Shown here one piece after another: positions 1 through 8,532 of a DNA stretch of 64,000 nt. The notes beneath the pieces are model-generated. The model was given only the letters and a program-made list of their open reading frames with translations. It did not search any database and had not been told where the DNA came from. Location: the NCBI RefSeq assembly GCF_900100765.1, contig NZ_FNFO01000002.1, forward strand, positions 186,001-250,000, read 5' to 3'. Origin of the DNA: Catalinimonas alkaloidigena (GTDB taxonomy: Bacteria > Bacteroidota > Bacteroidia > Cytophagales > Flexibacteraceae). Within the stretch, counting starts at the first letter, position 1, and the number at the start of each line of letters is the position of its first letter. The position numbers and the translations under genes were made by a program.

Positions 1-2
1 TT

Positions 3-1784
3 CTTCTCCTTTTCTGTATGGCGTCTCTCCTGCTTTCCGGCTGTTCCGAACCTTCTGCTTCGTCTGACCAAGCGCAGACGCAAACCGAGCCCTCCATCGA
101 TTCACTGTTTGCGCAGTATTACGAAGAGCGGTTGCACCTGTACCCCCTGGAAGCGACGCAGGCGGGCGATGCGCGCTACAACGACCAACTGCCCAACAGC
201 ATTGCGCAGGCGTTCCGCACGGAAGAACAGCAGTTTTTCACGCGCTACCGGGAGCAGCTTCAGCGGTACGACCGGGCGCAGTTGGACCCCGAGCAGCAGA
301 TCAGCTACGACATCCTGAAATGGGAATGCGACATCGCGCTGGAAAGTCTGCACTATCCGACGCACCTGACGCCCATCAACCAGTTCTACTCCCTGCAACT
401 CACCATCGGCCAATGGGCGGGGGGAACGGGCGCACAACCCTTCGAAACGCCGGAAGATTACGAAAACTGGTTGCGCCGACTGGAGGCGTTTGCCGTGTGG
501 GCCGATACGGCCATCGCTAACATGCGGCAGGGCATTGCGCAGGCGTACGTGTTGCCCCGCGCCCTGACCGAGAAGGTGATTCCGCAAATGGCGGCGCTGG
601 CGCAGGGGCCGGTCGAGCACCATCTGTTCTACACGCCCGTCACGCGTCTGCCCGACCGCTTGTCGGCAGAAGAGCAGCAACGCTTGACGCAGGACTACAA
701 AGATGCCGTGCAGCATATGGTCATCCCGACCTTTCAAAAACTGCACGCCTTTTTCCGGGACGAGTACCTGCCCGCCAGCCGCAACACCGCGGGCATTAGT
801 GCGCTGGAGGGAGGGAAGGCGTACTACGCGCATCAGATCAAGACGTACACGACGACCGACATGACGGCCGACGAGGTATTTGCGTTAGGGCAGCGGGAAG
901 TGGAACGCCTGTCGGCAGAGATGGAAACCGTCAAGCAGCAGGTGGGCTTCGAGGGGGACCTGAAAGCCTTCTTCGACCACGTCCGCACGCGCCAGGAACT
1001 GATGCCGTACCGGGAACCGCAGCAGGTGATCGACCATTTCAACGACATCTACGAGCGGATGCAACCGAACCTGCGGACGTTGTTCGACTTAGTCCCCAAA
1101 ACACCTTTCGAAGTACGGCGGACCGAAGCCTTTCGGGAGCAGTCGGCCAGCGCGGAATACAACCAGGGCTCGCTCGACGGCACCCGCCCCGGCATCTTCT
1201 ACGTGCCGATTCCGGACGTGCAGCACTACAACGTATTTGCGGACGAAGATCTGTTTTTGCATGAAGCCATCCCCGGTCACCATTACCAGATCTCCCTGCA
1301 ACAGGAAAATGACCGGTTGCCCGACTTTCGTAAAACCCTCTGGTACAGCGCCTACGGCGAAGGCTGGGCGCTCTACTGCGAATCGCTCGGCAAGGAACTG
1401 GGCCTTTACGAAGATCCCTATCAGTACTTCGGCATGTTGAGTGCGGAGATGCACCGCGCCATCCGCCTGGTGGTCGATGCCGGAATACACGCCAAAGGCT
1501 GGACGCGCGAGGAGGCCATTCAATACTCACTCGATCACGAAGCCGAACCCGAAGAAAGCATCGTCGCCGAAGTCGAACGCTACATGTCGTGGCCCGGCCA
1601 GGCGCTGTCGTACAAAGTCGGCCAACTCAAAATCCGCGAACTCCGCGCCAGGGCAGAAGAGACGCTCGGCGATCAGTTCGACATCCGCGAATTCCACAAC
1701 CAGGTACTGGAGTCCGGCTGCCTGCCGTTGGCCGTTTTGGAAGCGAAAGTGGACCGCTGGCTCGACAAGAAGAAAGGCGCGTGA
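3..1784 (+). CDS. DUF885 family peptidase-like lipoprotein (5' end outside window)
   Basis: A DUF885-type protein, a family with a zinc-peptidase-like motif and no firmly established substrate. The motif HEAIPGHH lies near residue 415 counted from the ATG at 18, matching the family signature HExxPGH. An early lipobox (LLSG before Cys) predicts a lipoprotein. The ATG at 18 would give a signal peptide with no positive charge, and the frame stays open to the window edge with further Leu/Phe codons, so the true start probably lies upstream of base 1. The body runs to about residue 588, normal for the family. The last codons overlap the start of the SRA-HNH gene (GTGA at 1781-1784), which suggests coupled translation. 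Catalytic activity is inferred from the motif only. Confidence 0.85.
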   Translation, partial: LLLFCMASLLLSGCSEPSASSDQAQTQTEPSIDSLFAQYYEERLHLYPLEATQAGDARYNDQLPNSIAQAFRTEEQQFFTRYREQLQRYDRAQLDPEQQISYDILKWECDIALESLHYPTHLTPINQFYSLQLTIGQWAGGTGAQPFETPEDYENWLRRLEAFAVWADTAIANMRQGIAQAYVLPRALTEKVIPQMAALAQGPVEHHLFYTPVTRLPDRLSAEEQQRLTQDYKDAVQHMVIPTFQKLHAFFRDEYLPASRNTAGISALEGGKAYYAHQIKTYTTTDMTADEVFALGQREVERLSAEMETVKQQVGFEGDLKAFFDHVRTRQELMPYREPQQVIDHFNDIYERMQPNLRTLFDLVPKTPFEVRRTEAFREQSASAEYNQGSLDGTRPGIFYVPIPDVQHYNVFADEDLFLHEAIPGHHYQISLQQENDRLPDFRKTLWYSAYGEGWALYCESLGKELGLYEDPYQYFGMLSAEMHRAIRLVVDAGIHAKGWTREEAIQYSLDHEAEPEESIVAEVERYMSWPGQALSYKVGQLKIRELRARAEETLGDQFDIREFHNQVLESGCLPLAVLEAKVDRWLDKKKGA

Positions 1785-2641
1785 CGAGCGGCCGCCTCTT
1801 TGGTGAAATGCCGGGATACCCCGAAGGGTACGAATTTCAGTCCCGGCTGGAACTGTCGTTGAGTGGCGTTCATGCTCCCCGGCAGGCCGGCATCAGCGGT
1901 AATCAACAGGAAGGCGCCGATTCTGTTGTGATTTCAGGTGGGTACGAAGACGACGAAGACTACGGCGACGAAATCATCTACACGGGGCACGGCGGTCGTG
2001 ACCTGAACACTGGAAAGCAGGGCACCGATCAATTGCTGCATCGCAACAATCTGGCACTGGCGAAGAATTGCCAGACCGGCCTGCCCGTGCGGGTGATTCG
2101 GGGAAAAAGGCCGTCGTCGCGTTTTGCGCCGCAGGAAGGGTACCGGTACGACGGCCTGTTTCGGGTCGAAGCGTACTGGAAAGAGCGGGGGCGAAGTGGC
2201 TTTCTGATCTGGCGCTTTCGGTTGCGAAAGATCGAACCCCCTTCTGTGGCGACGCTACAGGAGCCATCAGCAACGTATGGTTCTCCCCAAAGATTGTCGA
2301 CGGTCGTGCAACGCATCGTGCGTGATACGGCACAGGGACGATCTCTGAAAGCACTCTATCAGTTTCAATGTCAGGTCTGTGGTGTTGCGGTGCCCACCAC
2401 GGCAGGCGGGTACGCGGAAGCCGCGCACATCCGGCCGTTGGGCAGGCCCCATGCGGGTCCCGATGTGCTGGAAAACCTGTTGTGTCTCTGTCCTAACCAC
2501 CATGTGATGCTCGACTTCGGGGGCTTTGGTATTGCGGATGATTTTTCGCTGCTAAGTCTGTCCGGGTCGCTCCTGCTTCATCCCAAACATAGCCTCGGGC
2601 GGGAGTTCCTGCAATATCATCGGGATCACATCTACCAATAA
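1781..2641 (+). CDS. SRA (YDG)-HNH endonuclease, type IV restriction-like
   Basis: Two domains are visible in 286 residues. Residues about 6-150 are an SRA/YDG domain, with the family words FGEMPGYPEG, GGYEDDEDYG, YTGHGG, LPVRVIRG and YRYDGLFRVE. SRA domains bind DNA carrying modified cytosine. Residues about 195-280 are an HNH nuclease with CQVC, EAAHIRPL and LCPNHH, giving metal-binding Cys/His and the catalytic His. SRA-HNH proteins of this order (the TagI/Sco5333 type) are modification-dependent type IV restriction enzymes; that role here is inference. GTG at 1781 is chosen because the downstream ATG at 1808 would remove the conserved FGE start of the SRA domain, an AGAAAGG purine run precedes it, and it overlaps the DUF885 stop. 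No methyltransferase is adjacent. Confidence 0.85.
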   Translation: MTSGRLFGEMPGYPEGYEFQSRLELSLSGVHAPRQAGISGNQQEGADSVVISGGYEDDEDYGDEIIYTGHGGRDLNTGKQGTDQLLHRNNLALAKNCQTGLPVRVIRGKRPSSRFAPQEGYRYDGLFRVEAYWKERGRSGFLIWRFRLRKIEPPSVATLQEPSATYGSPQRLSTVVQRIVRDTAQGRSLKALYQFQCQVCGVAVPTTAGGYAEAAHIRPLGRPHAGPDVLENLLCLCPNHHVMLDFGGFGIADDFSLLSLSGSLLLHPKHSLGREFLQYHRDHIYQ

Positions 2642-2970
2642 TCGATTGGAGAAACTCCTGAACGGACCGAGTTGAGGAGAGGCGCGCATCCGTTTGATTC
2701 TAAGTGCTTTGTAAAACTTGAGCAGGACATCTGCGACATCGCGAGTGGATTCTTGAGAGGCAAACAACGCGGGAAAAGCGTTTTGAATATTACACCAATA
2801 GCATAATAGCGGCAATAAATTCGACTTAATTGCTTTAATTTAACTCGCATAAAGGAGAATTCACCTTTACTACTTTTTCAAGGCGATTGCATATACTACG
2901 GCAAACGTATGTGCGTCGCCAGTCGCATAAATCATTTTTTATTGCATACTTATCTCATTTTCAACACGCT
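2642..2970. other. Intergenic region, AT-rich, no gene seen
   Basis: A 329-base gap between the SRA-HNH stop and the T9SS protein start. It is clearly richer in A/T than its surroundings, as expected for a promoter region. I see no convincing reading frame, RNA gene or strong hairpin, and no exact TAnnTTTG box. Reading upstream of 2971 in frame is open to 2887, but the added residues do not look like a leader and would sit before a complete signal peptide. Confidence 0.5.
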
Positions 2971-4134
2971 ATGGTAAAATCAACTACGCTTTGGAGCGCA
3001 GTCTTACTTGGGGCTTGTCTGGCAACTGCCCACCCCGCAGAAGCGCAGAGTACACGCTCGGTTGCGCCGGCCGGAGGACATGTGGTCATAGGCAACCACG
3101 AAGTGCACAACATCACCGGAGACCTGACAGTTATGGCTTCCTTTAAGCTAGACTCGCTGGTGGTGGGCGATAATATTCTTCTGAGTAAAGAGGGGCGCTA
3201 CGAAATTGGCATCAATTCTGCCAACGGTCGTCTGAAATGGGCGATGGCAAATACGCAACCGGGATGGCAGTGGAGCACGACTAATGTCAAAATAGAGACT
3301 GATACATGGTATCACCTTGCGTTTGTCTATTCGCTTGGCGAGCGTGTGGTCAAAATCTACCTAAATCATGCATTGGTAGAGTCCGCCTACGCGTCCGGTA
3401 CAATTGGTGACTATTACAGCAATCAGCCCATCCGCTACAACGAACTGTGGATTGGTGATCGCCAGGCCGAAATCGCTTCTCCGAATGTGAAGAATTTTGT
3501 GGGACTGATTGACGAGGTGCATCTCTGGAATCGAGGGCTCGATTCAGCATCGGTGTATGATTTCATGGAGTGCCCACCCACAGGAGAAGAAGAAGGGCTG
3601 GTCGGCTACTGGAAATTTGAAGAAAAAACGGGGACTACGGCCCGCGACTGGAGTAGCCATCAACACGATGGAGAACTGGTAGGCAAAGTAACCTGGAGTG
3701 ATGAAGAAGCTCCTTTCGAGTGCCTGCCCTGTCGGGTAACGGAAACCATTACGGTTTACGACACCGTGACGGTGAGCGTCTATGACACGACTCGGGTAAC
3801 GGTGTACGACACGGTTAGCATTGCGGTAACAGACACCTTGTACATGGACATCGAAATTACCGGTGCGGAAGAAGCCCCTGCGCTGCATACGATTAAGGTA
3901 TTCCCGAATCCGGCCAAAGATTACGTGATTGTCGACAATGGAGACATCAGTCGCTTGCAATCGTACCGGATGGTCATCATCAACAGCCTGGGGCAGGAAG
4001 TGTTCCGACGCTCGATTAATACCGTCCAGTTCCGCATCTCCGTTCAGGAACTGGGTGCACAGGGCGTCTACACGATACAACTGTTTGACGATACGATGCG
4101 TCTGGTCGACAGCCGCAAATTGATCTTGCACTGA
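2971..4134 (+). CDS. LamG/concanavalin-like domain protein with T9SS sorting domain
   Basis: A secreted protein of 387 residues. A Sec signal peptide ends at about AEA-QS. Residues about 30-245 form a LamG_3/concanavalin-like jelly roll (words such as GDLTVMASFKLD, WYHLAFVYS, GLIDEVHLWNR, GLVGYWKFEE). A Thr/Val/Tyr/Asp-rich linker follows with repeated YDTVTVS-like units (about residues 256-290). The C-terminal 80 residues are a type A T9SS sorting domain (VFPNPAKDY, IINSLGQEV, GVYTIQLFD). The protein is therefore exported by the Por machinery and released or anchored at the cell surface. The binding target is unknown; LamG modules commonly bind glycans or proteins. The ATG at 2971 is chosen because it directly precedes the signal peptide. 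Confidence 0.82.
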   Translation: MVKSTTLWSAVLLGACLATAHPAEAQSTRSVAPAGGHVVIGNHEVHNITGDLTVMASFKLDSLVVGDNILLSKEGRYEIGINSANGRLKWAMANTQPGWQWSTTNVKIETDTWYHLAFVYSLGERVVKIYLNHALVESAYASGTIGDYYSNQPIRYNELWIGDRQAEIASPNVKNFVGLIDEVHLWNRGLDSASVYDFMECPPTGEEEGLVGYWKFEEKTGTTARDWSSHQHDGELVGKVTWSDEEAPFECLPCRVTETITVYDTVTVSVYDTTRVTVYDTVSIAVTDTLYMDIEITGAEEAPALHTIKVFPNPAKDYVIVDNGDISRLQSYRMVIINSLGQEVFRRSINTVQFRISVQELGAQGVYTIQLFDDTMRLVDSRKLILH

Positions 4135-4161
4135 GGCGTGAAGTAAACACGCATGCAACGC

Positions 4162-4199
4162 AAAAAGGCGCGCTCTCTTTCGACAGCGCGCCTTTTTTT
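4162..4199. terminator. Bidirectional intrinsic terminator
   Basis: A perfect 13-bp inverted repeat (4162-4174 with 4185-4197, core GGCGCGCT) with a 10-base loop has A5 on one side and a T run on the other. It lies between the converging T9SS protein gene and the RND pump gene and can terminate both. Confidence 0.85.
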
Positions 4200-4215
4200 G
4201 AACACAGAGAGAAGG

Positions 4216-7200
4216 TCAAACGGTTTCGGGAACGGCTGGCATGGCCGGCACTTTTTCCTGCGTTCCTTTGCCTCCGAACCGCTTTTTGATCTTGTTGATG
4301 GCTTTTTCGACCGTGTAGTAGACCGCCGGCACCAGCACCAGCGTCAGCAGGAGCGAGCTGGTCAGGCCACCGATGATCACCCACGCCAAGCCGTTTTTCG
4401 ACTCGGCACTCGCCCCCGACGCCAGGGCAATCGGCAGCATGCCGAATACCATCGCCAGGGTCGTCATCAGAATCGGACGCAGACGCTCGCGGCCCGCTTC
4501 GATCAGCGCATCGCGCACCGACATGCCTTCTGCCTTCAGGTGGTTGGCAAAGTCTACGATCAGGATGGCGTTCTTCGCCACCAGACCCATTAGCATGATC
4601 ATTCCGATGATTGAGAAGATGTTGAGGCTTTCCATCGTCAGGGCCAGGGCCAGCAGAGCACCGATCAGGGCCACCGGCAGCGAGAACAGAACGATGAACG
4701 GGTAGATGAACGAGTCGTACAGCGCCACCATGATGAGGTAGACGAAGATGATCGCAATGAGCATCGCGGTACCCAGGCTGCCGAACGCATCCGACTGTTG
4801 TTCCAGCGAACCGGCGTACTGAATCGTGACGCCTTCGGGCAACTGCTTGTCGGCCAAGCCTGCTTTGATGTCGTCACCTACGGTACCGATCGGCCTGCCG
4901 ATTACCTGCGCGTTCACCGTCATGGACGTGAGGCGGTCGCGGCGCTCCAGCTTGCTCGCGCCCAGTTCCTGCCGTACGTCGGCAAACTGTTTCAGGGCAA
5001 TCAGTTGTCCCTGGCTGTTGCGGAACGTGAGGTTACTCACGTCCTCGGCGCTGGTCCGGTTGAAGCGGTCGAGCGCAATGTTGATGTCGTATTCGTACTG
5101 GCCGTCGCGGTACTTGGAATCGTCGTTCCCGTTGAACGCGGTACGCAAGGCACCCCCGACTTCGGCCACCGACAAGCCCAGCGAGGCCATGCGGTCCCGG
5201 TCGATCTGCACCTGCAATTCGGGCTTCGGATCTTCGGTCGAGAACTCAACGTCGCTGGTACCCGCCGTCTTTTTCACCACGTTGAGCACCACATTCGCGG
5301 CTTCCTGCACCTGATCGAGGTCGATGCCTTTCACCACCACCTGGATGGGCGCCTGGTTGGCGTTCCCCGTAATGGAGGTCGGCGCGGCTTTGGCCTTTAC
5401 GCCCGGAATCTGCTGGATCTCCTTTTTCAACACGGCCCCGAACTGCTCGGCGCTGATGTCACGCTCTTTTTTATCGGTCATGATCACCGTCATCTCCGAC
5501 AGGTAGTTCGACGACGAACCGGCCATCTGCGAGCTGGCGTAGCCCACGTTGCTAAACACCATCCGTACTTCCGGGTGGGACAGGATCATTTTCTCGACCC
5601 GCTGGGTGATCTGGTTGTTCTGGTACAGAGTGACCTGCGGGTCCATTTCCAGCGAGATCACCAGTTCGCCGCGGTCGCTCTGCTTGATAAATTCACCACC
5701 GATGAAACCGGCCGGCACCAGCGCCAGCGAACCGATGAAGAGAACCACCGTCGCTACGTATACCACCCAGCGGTGGCTGAGGGTCCAGCGCAGGATGCTT
5801 GTGTAGCCATCCTTGAGGCTTTCGAACAGATCTTCGAACCCGAGCGAAATACGTCCCCAGAGGGTTTTACGGGTGAAGTGATCCAGCTTGCCGAAGCGGG
5901 AGGCCAACATCGGCGTGATGGTAAACGACACGAACAAGCTCATCAGGGTCGAGAATACCACCACCAGCGAGAATTCGCGGACGATGTTCCCGATCAGTCC
6001 GGATACCAGCGACATCGGCAGGAACACCACCACGTCGACCAGGGTAATGGCCAGGGCAGTGAAGCCGATCTCGTTCCGTCCGTCGAGGGCGGCGGTGCGC
6101 TTGTCTTTGCCCATTTCCATGTGGCGGTAGATGTTTTCCAGGACCACAATCGAGTCATCGACCAGAATCCCCACCACCAGTGAGAGGGCCATCAGGGTCA
6201 TCAGGTTCAGCGAGAAGCCGAACACGTACATCAAAATGAAGGTCGAGATCATTGAGGCCGGAATGGCCACCATCACTATCAGCGAGCTCCGCAGGCTGTG
6301 CAGGAAGACCAGCATTACGCCCGCCACGATGATGACGGCCAGCAGCAAGTCGTGCTGTACCGCTTCGGCCGAAGCCAACGTGTAAGTCGAGCCGTCGCTG
6401 GCGATGCTGAATTTAATGCCTTCGTCAGCATACGTTTTTTCCAGTTCTGCCAACTGCGCGCGTACCTGCTCACTCACGTCCACGGCGTTGGCATCGGTTT
6501 GTTTCTGGATGATCATCCCGATGGACGAGCGGCCGTTGATGCGGTTGATCGTGGTTCGTTCGGCGATGCCGTCCTGCACTTCCGCGATATCGTCCAGCGT
6601 AATGCGGCTGCCGTTGGGCTGCGTGGCGATGACGAGGTTGCGCAACTGATCGAGGTTGGTAAACTTGGCGGCTACGCGCAGGCTGTACTGCTGCTCAGAG
6701 CCTTCTACTTTCCCGGTCGGGAAATCCTGGTTGGCATTGATCACGGCTTGCGATACCTGGCTGAGCGACAGGCCGTAAGCTTGCAGGCGATCGGGGTCGA
6801 CATTGACCTGAATCTCCCGCTCGTCGCCACCGACCAGCCGGATTTGCCCGACGCCTTCTACTTTCGCCAGTTGGGGCTGGATGCGGTCTTCTACCAACTT
6901 ATAGAAGTCGGTCGGGCGCATGTTGGCCGTTACGCCCATCTGCAACACCGGAATGTCGTCGGACGAGAACTTGTTGATCGTCGGCGATTCCACGTCGTCC
7001 GGCAGGGTCGACATGATCGAGTTGATCTTCCGCTGCGCATCCTGAATGGCCAGGTCGATGTCGGCCGACTGCAGCAATTGCACCGTGACGATCGACACGC
7101 CTTCCTGCGAAACGGAGGTTAGCTTGTCGAGGTTTTCCAGCGACGAGAGCGCGTCTTCGATCTTCTTGGTGACCGAAGTCTCTACTTCCCCGGCGGCGGC

Positions 7201-7359
7201 CCCCGGATAAACCGTGGCGATCGACATCACCGGCGCGTCGAATTTAGGAAGCAGGTTATACGTCAGCTGTTGGTAGCTGATGAAGCCCAGGATTCCCAAC
7301 ACCGTGAAGATCACGATGATGAGCGCGGGCCGCTTAATGGATAATTCGGTTATAGACAT
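4216..7359 (-). CDS. RND family efflux pump, inner-membrane transporter
   Basis: A full-length (1047 aa) HAE1-type resistance-nodulation-division permease. An N-terminal membrane segment (about residues 10-30) is followed by porter domains, a central membrane block and a second porter half. The proton-relay Asp pair is present in VVGILVDDSIVVLEN (about residues 395-410), and the partner Lys in VAKNAILIVDFAN near residue 940. Such pumps export drugs, bile-like compounds or metabolites using the proton gradient, in a tripartite complex with the adaptor and the TolC-like protein encoded just upstream. It is the last gene of the minus-strand operon, 66 nt after the adaptor gene, and ends at the bidirectional terminator. 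Substrate cannot be told from sequence. Confidence 0.95.
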   Translation of the reverse strand: MSITELSIKRPALIIVIFTVLGILGFISYQQLTYNLLPKFDAPVMSIATVYPGAAAGEVETSVTKKIEDALSSLENLDKLTSVSQEGVSIVTVQLLQSADIDLAIQDAQRKINSIMSTLPDDVESPTINKFSSDDIPVLQMGVTANMRPTDFYKLVEDRIQPQLAKVEGVGQIRLVGGDEREIQVNVDPDRLQAYGLSLSQVSQAVINANQDFPTGKVEGSEQQYSLRVAAKFTNLDQLRNLVIATQPNGSRITLDDIAEVQDGIAERTTINRINGRSSIGMIIQKQTDANAVDVSEQVRAQLAELEKTYADEGIKFSIASDGSTYTLASAEAVQHDLLLAVIIVAGVMLVFLHSLRSSLIVMVAIPASMISTFILMYVFGFSLNLMTLMALSLVVGILVDDSIVVLENIYRHMEMGKDKRTAALDGRNEIGFTALAITLVDVVVFLPMSLVSGLIGNIVREFSLVVVFSTLMSLFVSFTITPMLASRFGKLDHFTRKTLWGRISLGFEDLFESLKDGYTSILRWTLSHRWVVYVATVVLFIGSLALVPAGFIGGEFIKQSDRGELVISLEMDPQVTLYQNNQITQRVEKMILSHPEVRMVFSNVGYASSQMAGSSSNYLSEMTVIMTDKKERDISAEQFGAVLKKEIQQIPGVKAKAAPTSITGNANQAPIQVVVKGIDLDQVQEAANVVLNVVKKTAGTSDVEFSTEDPKPELQVQIDRDRMASLGLSVAEVGGALRTAFNGNDDSKYRDGQYEYDINIALDRFNRTSAEDVSNLTFRNSQGQLIALKQFADVRQELGASKLERRDRLTSMTVNAQVIGRPIGTVGDDIKAGLADKQLPEGVTIQYAGSLEQQSDAFGSLGTAMLIAIIFVYLIMVALYDSFIYPFIVLFSLPVALIGALLALALTMESLNIFSIIGMIMLMGLVAKNAILIVDFANHLKAEGMSVRDALIEAGRERLRPILMTTLAMVFGMLPIALASGASAESKNGLAWVIIGGLTSSLLLTLVLVPAVYYTVEKAINKIKKRFGGKGTQEKVPAMPAVPETV

Positions 7360-7425
7360 AATTTTGTTCGGATGACCGGAGTCCGGAGGTCGGAAAACCG
7401 GAGGATTACATCATCAATTCTTTCC

Positions 7426-8502
7426 TTACTCGGCGCTGGTAACGGCTCCCTGGTTGATCACCTCTACCTGGGCGCTGTCGGTCAGGTTGATCTGGCCGGT
7501 TGTTACCACCTGCTCGCCTTGCTGCAAACCGCTCAGCACTTCCAGGTAGTTACCGTTATCGGTTCCGACGGTGATGTCTTTCAGAGTCACCACGTTGTTG
7601 TTCACCACGTAGACCTGGGCATCTTTGATGCTACCGACCAGCGCATCGCGCGGAATCTGCAGCGACGGAACCTGACTCTGGCGGTTGAACGCCACGTCGA
7701 CGTAGGTACCCGCTTTCAACGGATTTTTGTCCTGATTCTGCAGCGAGATTTCAACCGGGTAGTTGTGCGCTTCGTCGCCACGCGGGCTGATGAAGGTAAT
7801 GGTGCCGTGGAACGTCACACCCGGATAGACCGTCGTGCTGATGCGTACGGAGTCGCCTTCGTTGAGAGCGTAGACGTCGCGTTCCGCCACGTTCAGCTGC
7901 ACTTTCAGCTTCGATACGTCGACGATGGTTGCCAGCGAAGTGCCCAGGTTGGCAAAGGCACCGGCTTCGACCGGCTTCTGCGTGATGTACCCGCTGATGG
8001 GCGCCGTTACCACCGCGTTCGAAAGCTGCTTCCGGGCCTGGGCCAGTTGGTTTTCGGCGTTATCGTACGCCAGTTGGTTCTGGTCGAGCTGTGCTTTGGT
8101 CGCGGCACCGCCTTCGTAAAGGTTCTTGTAGCGCTGCAAGTTCTGCTTGGCGTCGGCCAGTTTCTGCTCGGCGTTGTCGAGCGACAGTTCCTGCAAACGG
8201 TTGTCGATGCGGGCGATGACCTGCCCACGCTTGACGTAATCGCCGAGTTCGACGTTCAGGGACGTGATTTTGCCCTGTACTTCCGATTTGATATCGATCA
8301 CCTGATTGGCCGTAACGGTGCCCACCAGCTTGAGATTTTTCTCGGAAAGGCGGTTGACCACCGGGGCGACGTTCACCGCTACTTTGGTCTGCTCTTCCGT
8401 GACCTGATTATTAGCGTCGATCTTTTCTTTGTTGTTGATCAGCCGGAAGGCGACCAGACCAACTACCACCACAAGGGCTACGATCGTGAGAATGCGTTTC
8501 AT
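7426..8502 (-). CDS. RND efflux periplasmic adaptor (membrane fusion protein)
   Basis: A 358-residue adaptor with an uncleaved or Sec N-terminal hydrophobic segment (MKRILTIVALVVVVGLVAF). The two biotinyl-lipoyl halves (VQGKITSLNVELGDYVKRGQ and APISGYITQKPVEAGAFANL) flank an alpha-helical hairpin rich in Gln, Asn and Ala (about residues 100-165). Beta-barrel and membrane-proximal domains follow. It links the inner-membrane pump to the outer-membrane channel. It lies 30 nt downstream of the TolC-like gene and 66 nt upstream of the pump gene, so co-transcription is very likely. Confidence 0.93.
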   Translation of the reverse strand: MKRILTIVALVVVVGLVAFRLINNKEKIDANNQVTEEQTKVAVNVAPVVNRLSEKNLKLVGTVTANQVIDIKSEVQGKITSLNVELGDYVKRGQVIARIDNRLQELSLDNAEQKLADAKQNLQRYKNLYEGGAATKAQLDQNQLAYDNAENQLAQARKQLSNAVVTAPISGYITQKPVEAGAFANLGTSLATIVDVSKLKVQLNVAERDVYALNEGDSVRISTTVYPGVTFHGTITFISPRGDEAHNYPVEISLQNQDKNPLKAGTYVDVAFNRQSQVPSLQIPRDALVGSIKDAQVYVVNNNVVTLKDITVGTDNGNYLEVLSGLQQGEQVVTTGQINLTDSAQVEVINQGAVTSAE

Positions 8503-8532
8503 ACTATGGGTTTTGAATCGAGTTAGTCGGAT

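Noticed and set aside
4798-6183. Long plus-strand open frame (461 codons) opposite the RND pump gene
   Set aside because: Its translation is rich in His/Arg/Val as expected for the antisense of a GC-rich gene and shows no domain, while the minus-strand pump is full length and conserved.
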